Program-made: the position numbers and the translations under genes
Source: Pseudomonadales bacterium
GTDB taxonomy: Bacteria > Pseudomonadota > Gammaproteobacteria > Pseudomonadales > Azotimanducaceae
Direction: 5' to 3'
DNA length: 64,000 nt
Assembly: GCA_028285415.1 (NCBI GenBank)
Contig: JANQPF010000003.1
Span: forward strand, 358,775 to 422,774
Shown here: piece by piece, positions 39,328 through 47,264 of the stretch
Layout of the letters: each line of letters begins with the position of its first letter
Position numbering within the stretch: position 1 is the first letter of the stretch
Notes under the pieces: model-generated
The model's input: only the letters and a program-made list of their open reading frames with translations
What the model was told of the DNA's origin: nothing
Database searches by the model: none

Positions 39328-39732
39328 GCCGGACCATTTGGTTGCCTGTTCCAATGCGGCATCAACTCTCTCCTTGAGTAGCACATATCTATCTGCTCCA
39401 TGGAGCGGCAATTTTGCCGCCCGAGCCGATGGTTCGGGTGGCTGTAGGTGCTCATGATCATAAAACTGGTCGACGGTGAGGTCCACGAGTTGCCCGCACG
39501 GAAGCCTATTCGAATAGTGATATCCGTCCAGCACTCCGTTCACAAACACTTCGGCCTTCATCAAGTCTCCACCGAGATAGTCGTTGATGATTAACGCTGT
39601 AACCCCGCATTGTCCTCGGCTTGGGTTGGATGGAGTCCACTCCTCTGGATGATCGCAGGTGTTGGAGTCCCACGATTGTCGTATCGCCTCGAATAGATTC
39701 TCGTTCTGATTGTCTGGTGGTGGATGAACCAT
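39322..39732 (-). CDS. YunG-like protein
   Basis: 136 residues from the ATG at 39732. W-D-S-N-T-C-D-H-P-E-E-W-T-P-S-N-P-S-R-G-Q-C-G-V-T-A-L-I-I-N-D-Y-L-G-G-D-L is the family pattern (Trp, Cys, Pro, then G-Q-C-x-x-T-A). The Cys and later His (H-Y-S-N-R) could form a catalytic dyad as in papain-like folds, but this is inference. Soluble. Confidence 0.7.
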   Translation of the reverse strand: MVHPPPDNQNENLFEAIRQSWDSNTCDHPEEWTPSNPSRGQCGVTALIINDYLGGDLMKAEVFVNGVLDGYHYSNRLPCGQLVDLTVDQFYDHEHLQPPEPSARAAKLPLHGADRYVLLKERVDAALEQATKWSGP

Positions 39733-39741
39733 GTCTCCGAC

Positions 39742-39875
39742 GCCTAACACCGCGTTGAGCTGCGTGCGTTAAGACCGGCACTAGTTTGCGGAGAGTGAAG
39801 CGAGCCAAATGCAAGACGTAGTACCCGCCTTCGGCGGGGGATGGTTAGCACGTCAGCTCCAACTGCTTATCAGGC
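39742..39875. repeat. attC site, long type (134 bp)
   Basis: Complete; R'' atcaggc. Confidence 0.85.
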
Positions 39876-40406
39876 GTCAACTGGAAGCCTCCTTTCATAC
39901 AGCACCTCAACCGGGGGAAATGATGCACAGTCTGCAACATCAAATACTACATCGAACGGTTCTATTGGACGATTTGCAGCATCGATAGCCTCTGCCTTGC
40001 GAGACGGATCTATGTCTGTTGCCAGTGAGCAGTGGGGGACCCATATGCCTGGCCGATAGCTGGGCCGACACAAACCGGAGTTTATGAAGGAGTGTGCCCG
40101 CTCATACAGAAGATTTGCTCCTTCATTGAGTGTTGGGGCTGCCCACAGGATGATGGCGTGTGGGGCAACGAAGTGACCCAGATGTTCAAAGCGGATTGTG
40201 AGATGGGGGATACCGACGACAGCTTCGTCAAGGGCAGCGAAAAGCAGTTCAGTATTCATTTCGTCGTAGACGGCCAGCGTTATGTGTGGCGGATAGTCCA
40301 ATGCAGCCATGCTAGGAGAAGCCTCGAAAGAGCTGCACTTCTCCCAAAGGTAGCGAATCGCCTCGGCGGATTCGTGGTCGCTACGAAGGTTGATGGCAAA
40401 AGGCAT
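39870..40406 (-). CDS. 2H phosphoesterase (2'-5' RNA ligase-like)
   Basis: 178 residues. Two H-x-T/S motifs as required: P-H-I-T-L-A-V-Y and P-H-C-S-L-A-T. This LigT/CPDase-like fold hydrolyses 2',3'-cyclic or 2'-5'-linked phosphodiesters; relatives act in RNA processing, NAD metabolism and degradation of antiviral second messengers. Which applies is unknown. Ends V-D-A-stop from R''. Confidence 0.8.
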   Translation of the reverse strand: MPFAINLRSDHESAEAIRYLWEKCSSFEASPSMAALDYPPHITLAVYDEMNTELLFAALDEAVVGIPHLTIRFEHLGHFVAPHAIILWAAPTLNEGANLLYERAHSFINSGLCRPSYRPGIWVPHCSLATDIDPSRKAEAIDAANRPIEPFDVVFDVADCASFPPVEVLYERRLPVDA

Positions 40407-40431
40407 GGCACTCGGAGGATAATGATATGAC

Positions 40432-40547
40432 GCCTAGCACCGCGCTGACCGGCGGCCGTAAAGCCGGCGCGGAGCTTGCGGCGACCGAAGGGGGCCAGAT
40501 GCAAACGAAGTGACGGTCAGGCTGTCCGCTCCAACAATTAGCTAGGC
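40432..40547. repeat. attC site (116 bp), variant type
   Basis: gcctagc, gctgaccggcggccgtaaagccggcgcgg, ggctgtccgctccaac, gctaggc. The arms differ from the main family. Confidence 0.75.
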
Positions 40548-40549
40548 GG

Positions 40550-40879
40550 CTACTCAAGGTATCTCCCTCCTCTCAATTCCGCGACTACCTGCTTTGTATG
40601 GAAATGCGTAAATGAATCTCCCCATTCTCTCAGGAAAGCCTTGCATCGTGCTTTTGCCGTGTGAGAGATCCTAGCCGACTCAAATTCGAAGAAGTTTAGA
40701 AGGTGGGCTGGGATGTTGGAGCCAAACAGTGATTCTTTCTTGGCGAGATTGAGTATCTCGAACGCAACTTCGTCAGGGATCAGATCGGAACCAACGAATT
40801 GTGCGCCCGCTACTAGTCGAGCGACAAGTTTCGAATCACCCATCTCAACTGCCGATTTCAGTTTATCTAGCACGGCCAC
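40550..40879 (-). CDS. uncharacterised helical protein
   Basis: 109 residues, soluble. Helical with L-K-S-A-V-E-M-G-D-S-K-L-V-A-R-L-V-A-G and basic C-terminal half (H-T-A-K-A-R-C-K-A-F-L-R-E-W-G). No family recognised. Confidence 0.5.
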   Translation of the reverse strand: MAVLDKLKSAVEMGDSKLVARLVAGAQFVGSDLIPDEVAFEILNLAKKESLFGSNIPAHLLNFFEFESARISHTAKARCKAFLREWGDSFTHFHTKQVVAELRGGRYLE

Positions 40880-40919
40880 CTAACACCGTGTTGTAGTCCG
40901 CTCCAACGACTAGTTAGGC
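40878..40919. repeat. short attC (42 bp)
   Basis: acctaacaccgtgtt, gtccgctccaac, gttaggc: outer boxes plus one arm, middle lost. Confidence 0.6.
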
Positions 40920-41423
40920 GGTGTCTGTATAGCATCTCAGGTAGCGTCTCGCCGATTCAACATCCTTGGTGACAAAGTAGTTTAGCCGCGAATTTGCTTC
41001 GTTCCTGATCTCGGCACCGGCGAGTCTGGGGAACGTATACGTCAGCCTTATCGCTTTAAACAAAACATAGAGTTCAGGGCACGGTTCTGGAAGTTCCGGT
41101 CTTGTTTTCATGCCGATAGTAAGACAACGAAGAATGCACCGTGCCATACAGAGATATCGTGACGAATCTATGAATACGACAACGTCTGCTCTATCTCGAA
41201 CGATTTTAGAGACTCCTTCAATGATCCAGTCGTCTGTCTCGCAAATAGACCTGATGGCAGCATCTCTTGTATCTGGATCTACCTTGGTCCACTTCGGTCC
41301 CCATACGTAGCTGTCGAGATGATGTAGTTCGAGGTTTCGGAGAATAGAGATCTCTCTAGCAAGGGTAGTTTTCCCTGCTCCTGCGTTACCGGTTATGTGA
41401 ATCTTCACCGAACCGCTTAACAC
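40914..41423 (-). CDS. P-loop kinase (FlaR/adenylate-kinase-like)
   Basis: 169 residues starting with GTG in R' (a second GTG 15 bases on is also possible). Walker A G-N-A-G-A-G-K-T-T (12-20), L-H-H-L-D-S-Y-V-W and the D-D-W-I-I-E-G-V region follow the FlaR-like adenylate-kinase-related topology. Such proteins phosphorylate or bind nucleotides; topoisomerase-modulator annotations of the family are weak. Substrate unknown. Confidence 0.75.
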   Translation of the reverse strand: MLSGSVKIHITGNAGAGKTTLAREISILRNLELHHLDSYVWGPKWTKVDPDTRDAAIRSICETDDWIIEGVSKIVRDRADVVVFIDSSRYLCMARCILRCLTIGMKTRPELPEPCPELYVLFKAIRLTYTFPRLAGAEIRNEANSRLNYFVTKDVESARRYLRCYTDTA

Positions 41424-41530
41424 CGCGTTGAGCTGCGTGCGCTAAGACCGGCACGAGTTTGCGGTGAGGGGAGCGAGCCAAATGCAAGACGTAGTATCCG
41501 CCTTCGGAGGGTGACGGTTAGCAAAGGTCT
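41415..41530. repeat. attC site lacking L''/R''
   Basis: gcttaac, gttgagctgcgtgcg and hairpin are normal; after ggttagc the site breaks off and the SdhC gene end follows. Confidence 0.6.
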
Positions 41531-41912
41531 ATGCCCAGATCCACAGGATCAATCCTATTTCTGCTACCACGAACACAACTAGAGAAACGATCGTTGCCGT
41601 CTTACTCCCTTCAAGGCTGTCAGCGATGTGGAAGTCTAAGAGTAGATGTTTGATACCCAGGATCAGGTGGTATGTGAGAGCTGACAGAAAAGCGAATAGA
41701 GCCAGTTGGTGAGCGGGTTGTGCGAGAGTTTCCTGCGCTGCGTCGAACCCAGCAGGACTGGCTAGTGAGAGATCCAGCAAGTAAAGGAAGTAGCCAACGC
41801 CAATTACCAGAAACGCACCGCTGATGCGGTGAACGATGGAGGCGAGTGCAGCAATAGGGAAGCTAAACTCAAAAGGGTTTACCGAAAGGTAAACGGGGCG
41901 TTTGTCCTTCAT
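41529..41912 (-). CDS. sdhC: succinate dehydrogenase cytochrome b556 subunit (SdhC)
   Basis: 127 residues, full family length, three membrane helices (about 18-47, 70-92 and 104-125). The opening R-P-V-Y-L-S and A-S25-I-V-H-R29-I-S-G carry the quinone-site Ser and Arg, and Y-H82-L-I-L-G-I-K-H is the heme-ligand region of E. coli SdhC (His84). It anchors the succinate dehydrogenase catalytic subunits and passes electrons to ubiquinone. No sdhD, sdhA or sdhB adjoins, so it would have to join the chromosomal complex or work alone. No attC separates it from 41963-42352. Confidence 0.85.
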   Translation of the reverse strand: MKDKRPVYLSVNPFEFSFPIAALASIVHRISGAFLVIGVGYFLYLLDLSLASPAGFDAAQETLAQPAHQLALFAFLSALTYHLILGIKHLLLDFHIADSLEGSKTATIVSLVVFVVAEIGLILWIWA

Positions 41913-41962
41913 TCAATGACCCCCCACAGATCCGTCTCAATGAACGTATTGGATCGGCTGAG

Positions 41963-42352
41963 CTAGCACCTCACTCTCCGATTTTGTGGATGAGGATGTT
42001 CGATATCAGTTAGGTAATTTCCGTCTTCGGAGACTTTGAAATGAATGAGGCCGATCCATTCCTCCCCCTCTCCGGTGAAATCCAAGATGAGAGCAAGCTC
42101 TCTTTCGTCCTTAACCACGACTGAGATTACCCTTCCGGTACTTTCCCAGAATTCTAACAAAGATGGACCAATAGATAGATTTGCGATGTGAGTCTTATTG
42201 CAATGGCGAGCGTCCAGTGCCCAGTCTCCATGAAACAACCTGGGAATCGACTCTTTGGTTTCTACAGTGGACGCGTGTGTATATCCGACTGTTGATGCCA
42301 CAACGAGTGCAATCGTTGAGATCGCGTTAGGTTTTTCCAAGATGCCTAACAC
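41963..42352 (-). CDS. exported protein
   Basis: 129 residues with a signal peptide (A-I-S-T-I-A-L-V-V-A, cleaved near H-A-S). Start is the GTG in R' or a TTG three codons on. Mature part: W-A-L-D-A-R-H-C-N-K-T-H, W-I-G-L-I-H-F-K-V-S-E-D-G-N-Y-L. Lies in the same cassette as sdhC, 50 bases upstream of it. Unknown function. Confidence 0.55.
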   Translation of the reverse strand: MLGILEKPNAISTIALVVASTVGYTHASTVETKESIPRLFHGDWALDARHCNKTHIANLSIGPSLLEFWESTGRVISVVVKDERELALILDFTGEGEEWIGLIHFKVSEDGNYLTDIEHPHPQNRRVRC

Positions 42353-42376
42353 GTCAGCTCCGACGGGTCGTCAGGC
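42344..42376. repeat. short attC (33 bp)
   Basis: gcctaac - acgtcagctccgacgggtc - gtcaggc. One arm, no middle. Confidence 0.65.
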
Positions 42377-42386
42377 GTCAGCTGGG

Positions 42387-42767
42387 TCATTGTTCCAGGC
42401 TCGATGCTGGTTCGCTTAAAACAGGCTTAGGCCTCAATTGCTTCGTGGGCAACTCCATGACACAGCGCTTCTGGACACAGCGAGCTTTGGCACCGCCAGG
42501 ACAGTCGTAAACACATTCTGTTTTGAAGTTTTTCATCTCTATTTCTGCTCGCCATCCGGTTTCCCTGTTTAGCGGAACGTTACACCCGAAAGGACAATAT
42601 GGCGGTGCGATGTAGCAGTCTGAATCATGAGTGCAAGACTGATGCTCAGCAACCAGATCTGTTATTCGTTTGATTTCTTCACCTTCAGTATTGGAATGGG
42701 CTGGTAACGAGGAAAAAAGCAAAACGAGTAGAGCTGTGGCCCTGCCGTGGTGAAAGAAGCTGAGCAT
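42387..42767 (-). CDS. secreted Cys-rich protein
   Basis: 126 residues from the ATG at 42767. Signal peptide to about 22 (P-A-H-S). Eight cysteines: C-T-H-D-S-D-C, Y-C-P-F-G-C, then C-V-Y-D-C, and C-V-Q-K-R-C. The C-x-x-D-S-D-C opening is known from small exported disulphide-rich proteins. Periplasmic or outer surface. Confidence 0.6.
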   Translation of the reverse strand: MLSFFHHGRATALLVLLFSSLPAHSNTEGEEIKRITDLVAEHQSCTHDSDCYIAPPYCPFGCNVPLNRETGWRAEIEMKNFKTECVYDCPGGAKARCVQKRCVMELPTKQLRPKPVLSEPASSLEQ

Positions 42768-42770
42768 AAC

Positions 42771-42884
42771 GCCTAACACCGTGTTGAGTTGCTTGCGTTG
42801 AGACCGGCACGAGTTTCCAGTGAGCCAAGCGAGCCAAATGCAAACGGAGTGCCGATTGGCACGGCATCCAACTGCTTGTTAGGC
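42771..42884. repeat. attC site (114 bp)
   Basis: gcctaac, gttgagttgcttgcgttgagaccggcacgag, gcatccaactgcttgttaggc; apical hairpin missing. Confidence 0.8.
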
Positions 42885-42885
42885 G

Positions 42886-43515
42886 TCACATCGGTGGCCT
42901 TTGATCAAGCGAGTGATAAAAAGTAACAGTCACCGTTTTGGGACTCGCCAAAGGAAACGCTTCAAACGGATCCTCAATGCCAATCGAAGTCAGTTCTTTC
43001 ATTACTCCGTTCCAAGAAAAGTTACGCTCTTCTGAGTACACATCAAAAGGTATGTTGACGAGAAATCGATCGCCTCCTTGTGAAAGCCCGTAGAGTGAAT
43101 CAACTGGGCGGTCTTCCGAATTGTCGCCGAAAAGCAGATAGCCTGAATCAGCATCTGGTCCTAATGCAATCCCGATAACTTGGTCGGCATAGTTTGGATC
43201 GTCGGCACCGAATCCGAGAAACCAGAAGGCAATGTTGTGGAACATCCAATGACTCTCAGCGCCTGGGAATCGAAAGACCGTCCAATCTCCTAAAACGTCA
43301 ACCTCAAAAGCGTATTCCATTTCAGGATTTGGGAACGCTAGGTTTCCGTAGTCTTCAAGCTTGGTGATAGGTGATCGAAGACTCTGTCCTCGTACGATCA
43401 AGTATCGCTCGTTTGCGTCTCCGGGAATCTCATAGGAGTTTTGCAGGGTCTCCTTTTTACAACCAGTTACCGATCCAACTATTAGGATCAACATCATGAA
43501 GCCACGCAAACGCAT
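42886..43515 (-). CDS. lipoprotein with beta-rich domain
   Basis: 209 residues from the ATG at 43515. Lipobox G-S-V-T-G-C near residue 18. The mature domain has many aromatic strands (W-T-V-F-R-F-P-G-A-E-S-H-W-M, I-A-F-W-F-L-G-F-G-A-D-D-P-N-Y) and ends Y-H-S-L-D-Q-R. No family recognised. Longer upstream frames are attC read-through. Confidence 0.6.
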   Translation of the reverse strand: MRLRGFMMLILIVGSVTGCKKETLQNSYEIPGDANERYLIVRGQSLRSPITKLEDYGNLAFPNPEMEYAFEVDVLGDWTVFRFPGAESHWMFHNIAFWFLGFGADDPNYADQVIGIALGPDADSGYLLFGDNSEDRPVDSLYGLSQGGDRFLVNIPFDVYSEERNFSWNGVMKELTSIGIEDPFEAFPLASPKTVTVTFYHSLDQRPPM

Positions 43516-43523
43516 CAAGTGAC

Positions 43524-43646
43524 GCCTAACACTGTTTTTAGGTGCGTGCGTTAAGACCGGCGAGGGTTTGCGCCGATCGAAGGTAGGCAAGTGCAAGACG
43601 TAGTACCCGCCGTTGGCGGCACGTCAGCTCAAACGGTAAGTTAGGC
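43524..43646. repeat. attC site (123 bp)
   Basis: gcctaac ... gttaggc; L' mutated (gtttttaggtgcgtgcg), hairpin reduced. Confidence 0.8.
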
Positions 43647-44108
43647 GTCTGCATACGAGAGTCCAATGGCGTAGCGGACATATCCGAAGTATACGATTCC
43701 GACAAACACTACCAAGACTAAGTCTACTAACGATGACTGTGTCGGCTCTTCCTGAACTGGAATTGTTAGCGCCGAGATAACACCCACAAGCATGCTTAGC
43801 ACGAAAAGCTGGATAAGCACTGGGAAAGATAGACAAATAAACCTTGTGATGAAGCCGGTGTGTCTCTCGGTTGGGCGTACGGCGGTATAGCAGTAGGTAG
43901 TGCCAGCAATAGCTATCACAACGGAGGAAACCAGAATGAGCTGATCGAAGAATCCTGTATTCGGCAAGTTGAGGAGACTTGCCAGATAAGGATCTGCTCC
44001 TAAGGTCGAAATTGTGACGAAGAAAATCAGGTACTTGAGTTGATCTCTTTCTGAAACTTGGTCTTTTCCTAATTCAGAAGCTAGCAATGATACGTTCCAA
44101 ACCTTCAT
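43641..44108 (-). CDS. membrane protein, four helices
   Basis: 155 residues. Starts M-K-V-W-N-V-S-L-L-A-S-E-L-G-K-D-Q-V-S-E, a soluble lead-in also seen in other small membrane proteins I recall from databases; helices at about 24-44, 54-70, 87-108 and 126-148. Ends Y-A-D-A-stop from R''. Function unknown. Confidence 0.6.
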   Translation of the reverse strand: MKVWNVSLLASELGKDQVSERDQLKYLIFFVTISTLGADPYLASLLNLPNTGFFDQLILVSSVVIAIAGTTYCYTAVRPTERHTGFITRFICLSFPVLIQLFVLSMLVGVISALTIPVQEEPTQSSLVDLVLVVFVGIVYFGYVRYAIGLSYADA

Positions 44109-44154
44109 ATTCCACTTTCCCTGTGATTCGAGTTGCGGACGATATTTGTCAAAC

Positions 44155-44287
44155 GCCTGACACCGCGTTGAGCTGCGTGCGTTAGGTCGGCACGAGTTTG
44201 CGGCGACCGAAGCGAGTCGAATGCAAGACGTAGTACCCGCCGTTGGCGGGCGACGGTTAGCACGTCAGCTCCAGCGGGTCGTTAGGC
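44155..44287. repeat. attC site, long type (133 bp)
   Basis: gcctgac ... gttaggc with arms and hairpin (cccgccgttggcggg). Confidence 0.85.
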
Positions 44288-44384
44288 GTCTGTCTGAACC
44301 AAGTTGCAGCGCCGCTCTGGGTGGTGTGTTTCACGCCACAGGTGAGGCCAGGCGTTGGCCGGATGTGTCTAAAAGAAACGGACA

Positions 44385-44732
44385 TTACTGTTCCAATAGT
44401 ACTGGCTCGCCGTTCTCGTTATCCCAGGGGAAAGCAATCATTTCGATTGACCCAGAAGACTTGGTGAAAGCGACAAGAATCGATTCGCGGTCTTCGTCTA
44501 TTTCGAAAGCACGACGTGCAATTTCACGTGCCAGTTCGAGACGCTCTTCTTCCGACAAATCGAATGGCTCGTCGGTTTCGATATTCACTACTGATTGTCC
44601 AAGATTATCCATTGTGATGATGTTTTTCGTTTCGATGAGACTCTTAACATGTTGTTCCAATTCAGAATCGCCAGCAGAAAAACACCCAGAACATAGAAGC
44701 AAGAGACCTATCAGTATCAGATGTCTGCCCAT
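44385..44732 (-). CDS. small lipoprotein
   Basis: 115 residues. Signal with lipobox L-L-C-S-G-C at 17. The mature part is acidic and helical (E-E-E-R-L-E-L-A-R-E-I-A-R-R-A-F-E-I-D-E). A gap of about 95 bases to the preceding R'' shows no gene. Confidence 0.6.
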   Translation of the reverse strand: MGRHLILIGLLLLCSGCFSAGDSELEQHVKSLIETKNIITMDNLGQSVVNIETDEPFDLSEEERLELAREIARRAFEIDEDRESILVAFTKSSGSIEMIAFPWDNENGEPVLLEQ

Positions 44733-44735
44733 GAC

Positions 44736-44869
44736 GCCTAACTCTGCGCTGAGCTGCGTGCGTTAAGACCGGCACGAGTTTGCCGTGAGCGGAGCGAGCC
44801 AAATGCAAGACGTAGTACCCGCTTTCGGCGGGGGACGGTTAGCACGTCAGCTCCGACTGCTTGTTAGGC
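44736..44869. repeat. attC site, long type (134 bp)
   Basis: gcctaac ... gttaggc, complete. Confidence 0.9.
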
Positions 44870-44879
44870 GTCTTTAGAT

Positions 44880-45182
44880 TCATGTTGAGTCGTTGCTTAT
44901 CCATGCTCGGAAAGGACTCGAGAGTAGCCCGGCAACGATACCGAATACCACGCTGTACAGTAATGCCCAATGCCAAACGAAGTTGTGAAGCGTGAAGCCG
45001 TGCTCGTTAGTTTCACCTACGATCAAGATGTGCTCGCCAACAGGGAAGAAAAGAAATTCCTGGACTACCCAGTTGAACACTTCGATGTCGTTTATCGAGA
45101 TTCGGACAAACCGGACCATCAGAACTGTGATGCAAAGGTGTATGAAAAACGAAAGTAGAGAGATCTTAAGAAACTGGATCAC
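44880..45182 (-). CDS. small membrane protein, two helices
   Basis: 100 residues from a GTG at 45182. Helices about 7-25 and 68-89; the loop (G-E-H-I-L-I-V-G-E-T-N-E-H-G) is polar. No family recognised. Confidence 0.5.
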   Translation of the reverse strand: MIQFLKISLLSFFIHLCITVLMVRFVRISINDIEVFNWVVQEFLFFPVGEHILIVGETNEHGFTLHNFVWHWALLYSVVFGIVAGLLSSPFRAWISNDST

Positions 45183-45195
45183 GTGGCGCCGTGAC

Positions 45196-45228
45196 GTCTA
45201 ACACGTCAGCTCCAACTTCTTGTTAGGT
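45196..45228. repeat. short attC (33 bp)
   Basis: gtctaac - acgtcagctccaacttctt - gttaggt, the same one-arm format as 42344. Confidence 0.65.
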
Positions 45229-45233
45229 GTTGA

Positions 45234-45557
45234 CTAGGAAACAAGTCCGTCGTCCTTTGTGATGACATACAGCACAAGACTAAAAAGCGTCTTGGAAGTT
45301 GAGCAAATGTACCCCGCAATGATGGGAATAAAGTAGCTAGATGGTTCACTAGTGCTCAGAAGCGCCGATGCGAAAAATAAGAAGCCTCCAAATCCTACGA
45401 TGGTTTGAAATGCCCCAGAAATCCATTTGATCCAGGGTTTGTAGGTATTTGACATTTGTACGACATGATTGGTTTGCTTTCGATGAATGGTAAATCTACC
45501 GACGGACCACGCGAGGGTGAACAAGACTGAATATAACCCTCCAAGCACGATACCCAT
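45234..45557 (-). CDS. membrane protein, three helices
   Basis: 107 residues. Helices at about 3-20, 49-66 and 76-96; the loop contains H-R-K-Q-T-N-H-V-V-Q-M-S-N. No family recognised. Confidence 0.55.
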   Translation of the reverse strand: MGIVLGGLYSVLFTLAWSVGRFTIHRKQTNHVVQMSNTYKPWIKWISGAFQTIVGFGGFLFFASALLSTSEPSSYFIPIIAGYICSTSKTLFSLVLYVITKDDGLVS

Positions 45558-45567
45558 GGACCTAGAC

Positions 45568-45701
45568 GCCTAACTCTGCGTTGAGCTGCGTGCGTTGAGA
45601 CCGGCACGAGTTTGCGGTGAGCGTATCGAGCCAAATGCAAGACGTAGTACCCGCTTTCGGCGGGGGACGGTTAGCACGTCAGCTCCGACTGCTGGTTAGG
45701 C
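45568..45701. repeat. attC site, long type (134 bp)
   Basis: gcctaac ... gttaggc, complete with hairpin. Confidence 0.9.
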
Positions 45702-46013
45702 ATCATTCGTTTCTCGGCGTTTGCGACAAAGAGCGACCAGGCCATCTGGTTGGCGTACCACAAATAGTTCGTGTGACTTAACCGATAGTAGCTCGATTGT
45801 ATTGCTTTCGGTGTAGATAAGAGTGCACTCGGGAAGTTCGTCATCCAGTGCGTTGATTTTTTCTAGTATCTGGTTCTTAGCATGAACTGCGCCGTCGTTG
45901 AGGCCTACCGCGTGATAGGACGCTCTTGTGTGCTGATAGGTGTAACAGTTGGTTACCCCAACGACAGCAACCGAGAGCAGAAGCAAGATTGGTAGTTTCA
46001 TTGCTCGGGTCAT
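45696..46013 (-). CDS. membrane-anchored or exported small protein
   Basis: 105 residues. Hydrophobic N-terminal segment (7-20), then a Tyr/His-rich stretch (C-Y-T-Y-Q-H-T-R-A-S-Y-H) and a mixed alpha/beta part with two Cys. Ends E-T-N-D-A-stop, the Asp-Ala from R''. No family recognised. Confidence 0.55.
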   Translation of the reverse strand: MTRAMKLPILLLLSVAVVGVTNCYTYQHTRASYHAVGLNDGAVHAKNQILEKINALDDELPECTLIYTESNTIELLSVKSHELFVVRQPDGLVALCRKRRETNDA

Positions 46014-46014
46014 T

Positions 46015-46075
46015 GTCTAGACATGGGGAATACTGAAGTGACGGTTAGCACGTCAGCTCCAACTGCTTGTTAGGC
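46015..46075. repeat. attC site (61 bp), R' side lost
   Basis: gtctaga in place of R', then cggttagcacgtcagctccaac and gttaggc intact. Confidence 0.6.
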
Positions 46076-46087
46076 GTCATTTGAGAA

Positions 46088-46528
46088 TTATGTCCCAGTG
46101 TACCAAGAGAGTATTGCCCCGCCTTCGTAGTGTTTCAAAGAGCGACTCTCCACAGTGCAAGGATTAGTTTTATCGAGAACTTTGAATCCACTACCCATCC
46201 AGCCGAATTTGAATGGTTCGTTGGTTTCCTGAATATGCTCGATTGCCTTTAGGTGATCTTCCTTTCCTGGTATGAAGCCTGACTCGGTAAGTCCTTTGGT
46301 TCGGAATTTACCGAGGACAACAAAGACATCACACTTTCCCATATGAAAGTCTTCATAGCCGTCGATGTCTGGTCTTGGTTTGAGAGTCATTACAAAGTCA
46401 GTTTGACTAGTCTTGCTTAGATGAATTAGTTCGACAGTTTGCTCGGAACCACCGGCAAAGACAGAAGCCGTAGGTAAAACCGATGCCATCAGGAGTATGA
46501 GTCGCTTGCCGTTTGCACGATCTCGCAT
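46088..46528 (-). CDS. exported protein
   Basis: 146 residues from the ATG at 46528, directly after the GTTAGGCGTC core. Signal peptide to about residue 25 (V-F-A-G). Mature part: C-D-V-F-V-V-L-G-K-F-R-T-K, G-W-M-G-S-G-F-K-V-L, one pair of Cys. No family recognised. Confidence 0.55.
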   Translation of the reverse strand: MRDRANGKRLILLMASVLPTASVFAGGSEQTVELIHLSKTSQTDFVMTLKPRPDIDGYEDFHMGKCDVFVVLGKFRTKGLTESGFIPGKEDHLKAIEHIQETNEPFKFGWMGSGFKVLDKTNPCTVESRSLKHYEGGAILSWYTGT

Positions 46529-46531
46529 GAC

Positions 46532-46665
46532 GCCTAACACCGTGTTGAGCGACTGCCGTTGAGACCGGCAGGTGTTTGCGGTGAGCGGAGCGAGCCAAAT
46601 GCAAGACGTAGTACCCGCCTTCGGCGGGGGACGGTTAGCACGTTAGCTCCAACTGCTTGTTAGGC
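46532..46665. repeat. attC site, long type (134 bp)
   Basis: gcctaac ... gttaggc, complete. Confidence 0.9.
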
Positions 46666-46675
46666 GTCCTTTCGA

Positions 46676-47113
46676 TCATCTTCTCGCAGGCTTAAGATTG
46701 TCGTCAGGATAGTGAATCTGATCCTTCTCGGAAAGCCGAGCTCCAACCGCGATGTAAGTGGCTGGTTGATCCGAGCGATTTGCTAAGTGGTGAGCGTTAG
46801 GAATACCAGCAGGAAAACCCACTGTGCTTCCAGCGGCCAGCGTGTGCTCCCCATTGTTGTCGATCAGAGTCAAAGTTCCTTCGACTACGAAGACAAACTC
46901 ATCCTCACCCTCATGCCAGTGTCGGAGTGCGGAGTATGAGCCCGGGTCTAGAGTGACAAGATTTACACCAAACTGTTCAATGCCGACCGCCTTAGCCAGG
47001 CGAGCTTCATGAACGCCACGGAACCAATCAGGCTTGATCGGGTTCTCGAGAGAATCCGGATCGAAGGTGACAGTTGGGGTAAGGTCAATGGACGATACTC
47101 TTGTTTCTGACAT
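46676..47113 (-). CDS. cupin-domain protein
   Basis: 145 residues. First cupin motif R-H-W-H-E-G-E-D-E-F-V-F-V-V-E-G and second G-F-P-A-G-I-P-N-A-H-H keep all metal-binding His/Glu positions. This is the cupin_2 type, cytoplasmic, possibly a sugar-phosphate or small-ligand enzyme. It is the only cupin in the well-preserved part of the array. Confidence 0.8.
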   Translation of the reverse strand: MSETRVSSIDLTPTVTFDPDSLENPIKPDWFRGVHEARLAKAVGIEQFGVNLVTLDPGSYSALRHWHEGEDEFVFVVEGTLTLIDNNGEHTLAAGSTVGFPAGIPNAHHLANRSDQPATYIAVGARLSEKDQIHYPDDNLKPARR

Positions 47114-47140
47114 TTAACCTCCGAAAATTCTCCAATGGAC

Positions 47141-47237
47141 GCCTAACACCGTGTTGAGCGACTGCCGTACATTGCGCAGACTTTTTGCGAACGCAAAGTG
47201 TGCGCAATAGGTAGCTCGCTCCAACCACTCGTTAGCC
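47141..47237. repeat. attC site (97 bp), second subtype
   Basis: gcctaac, gttgagcgactgccgtacat, ggactttttgcgaac ... agtgtgcgcaat, gctccaaccactc, gttagcc. Middle differs from the main family; related to 57022. Confidence 0.75.
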
Positions 47238-47264
47238 GTCACTTGGAAGCTCTGCAATGTACTG

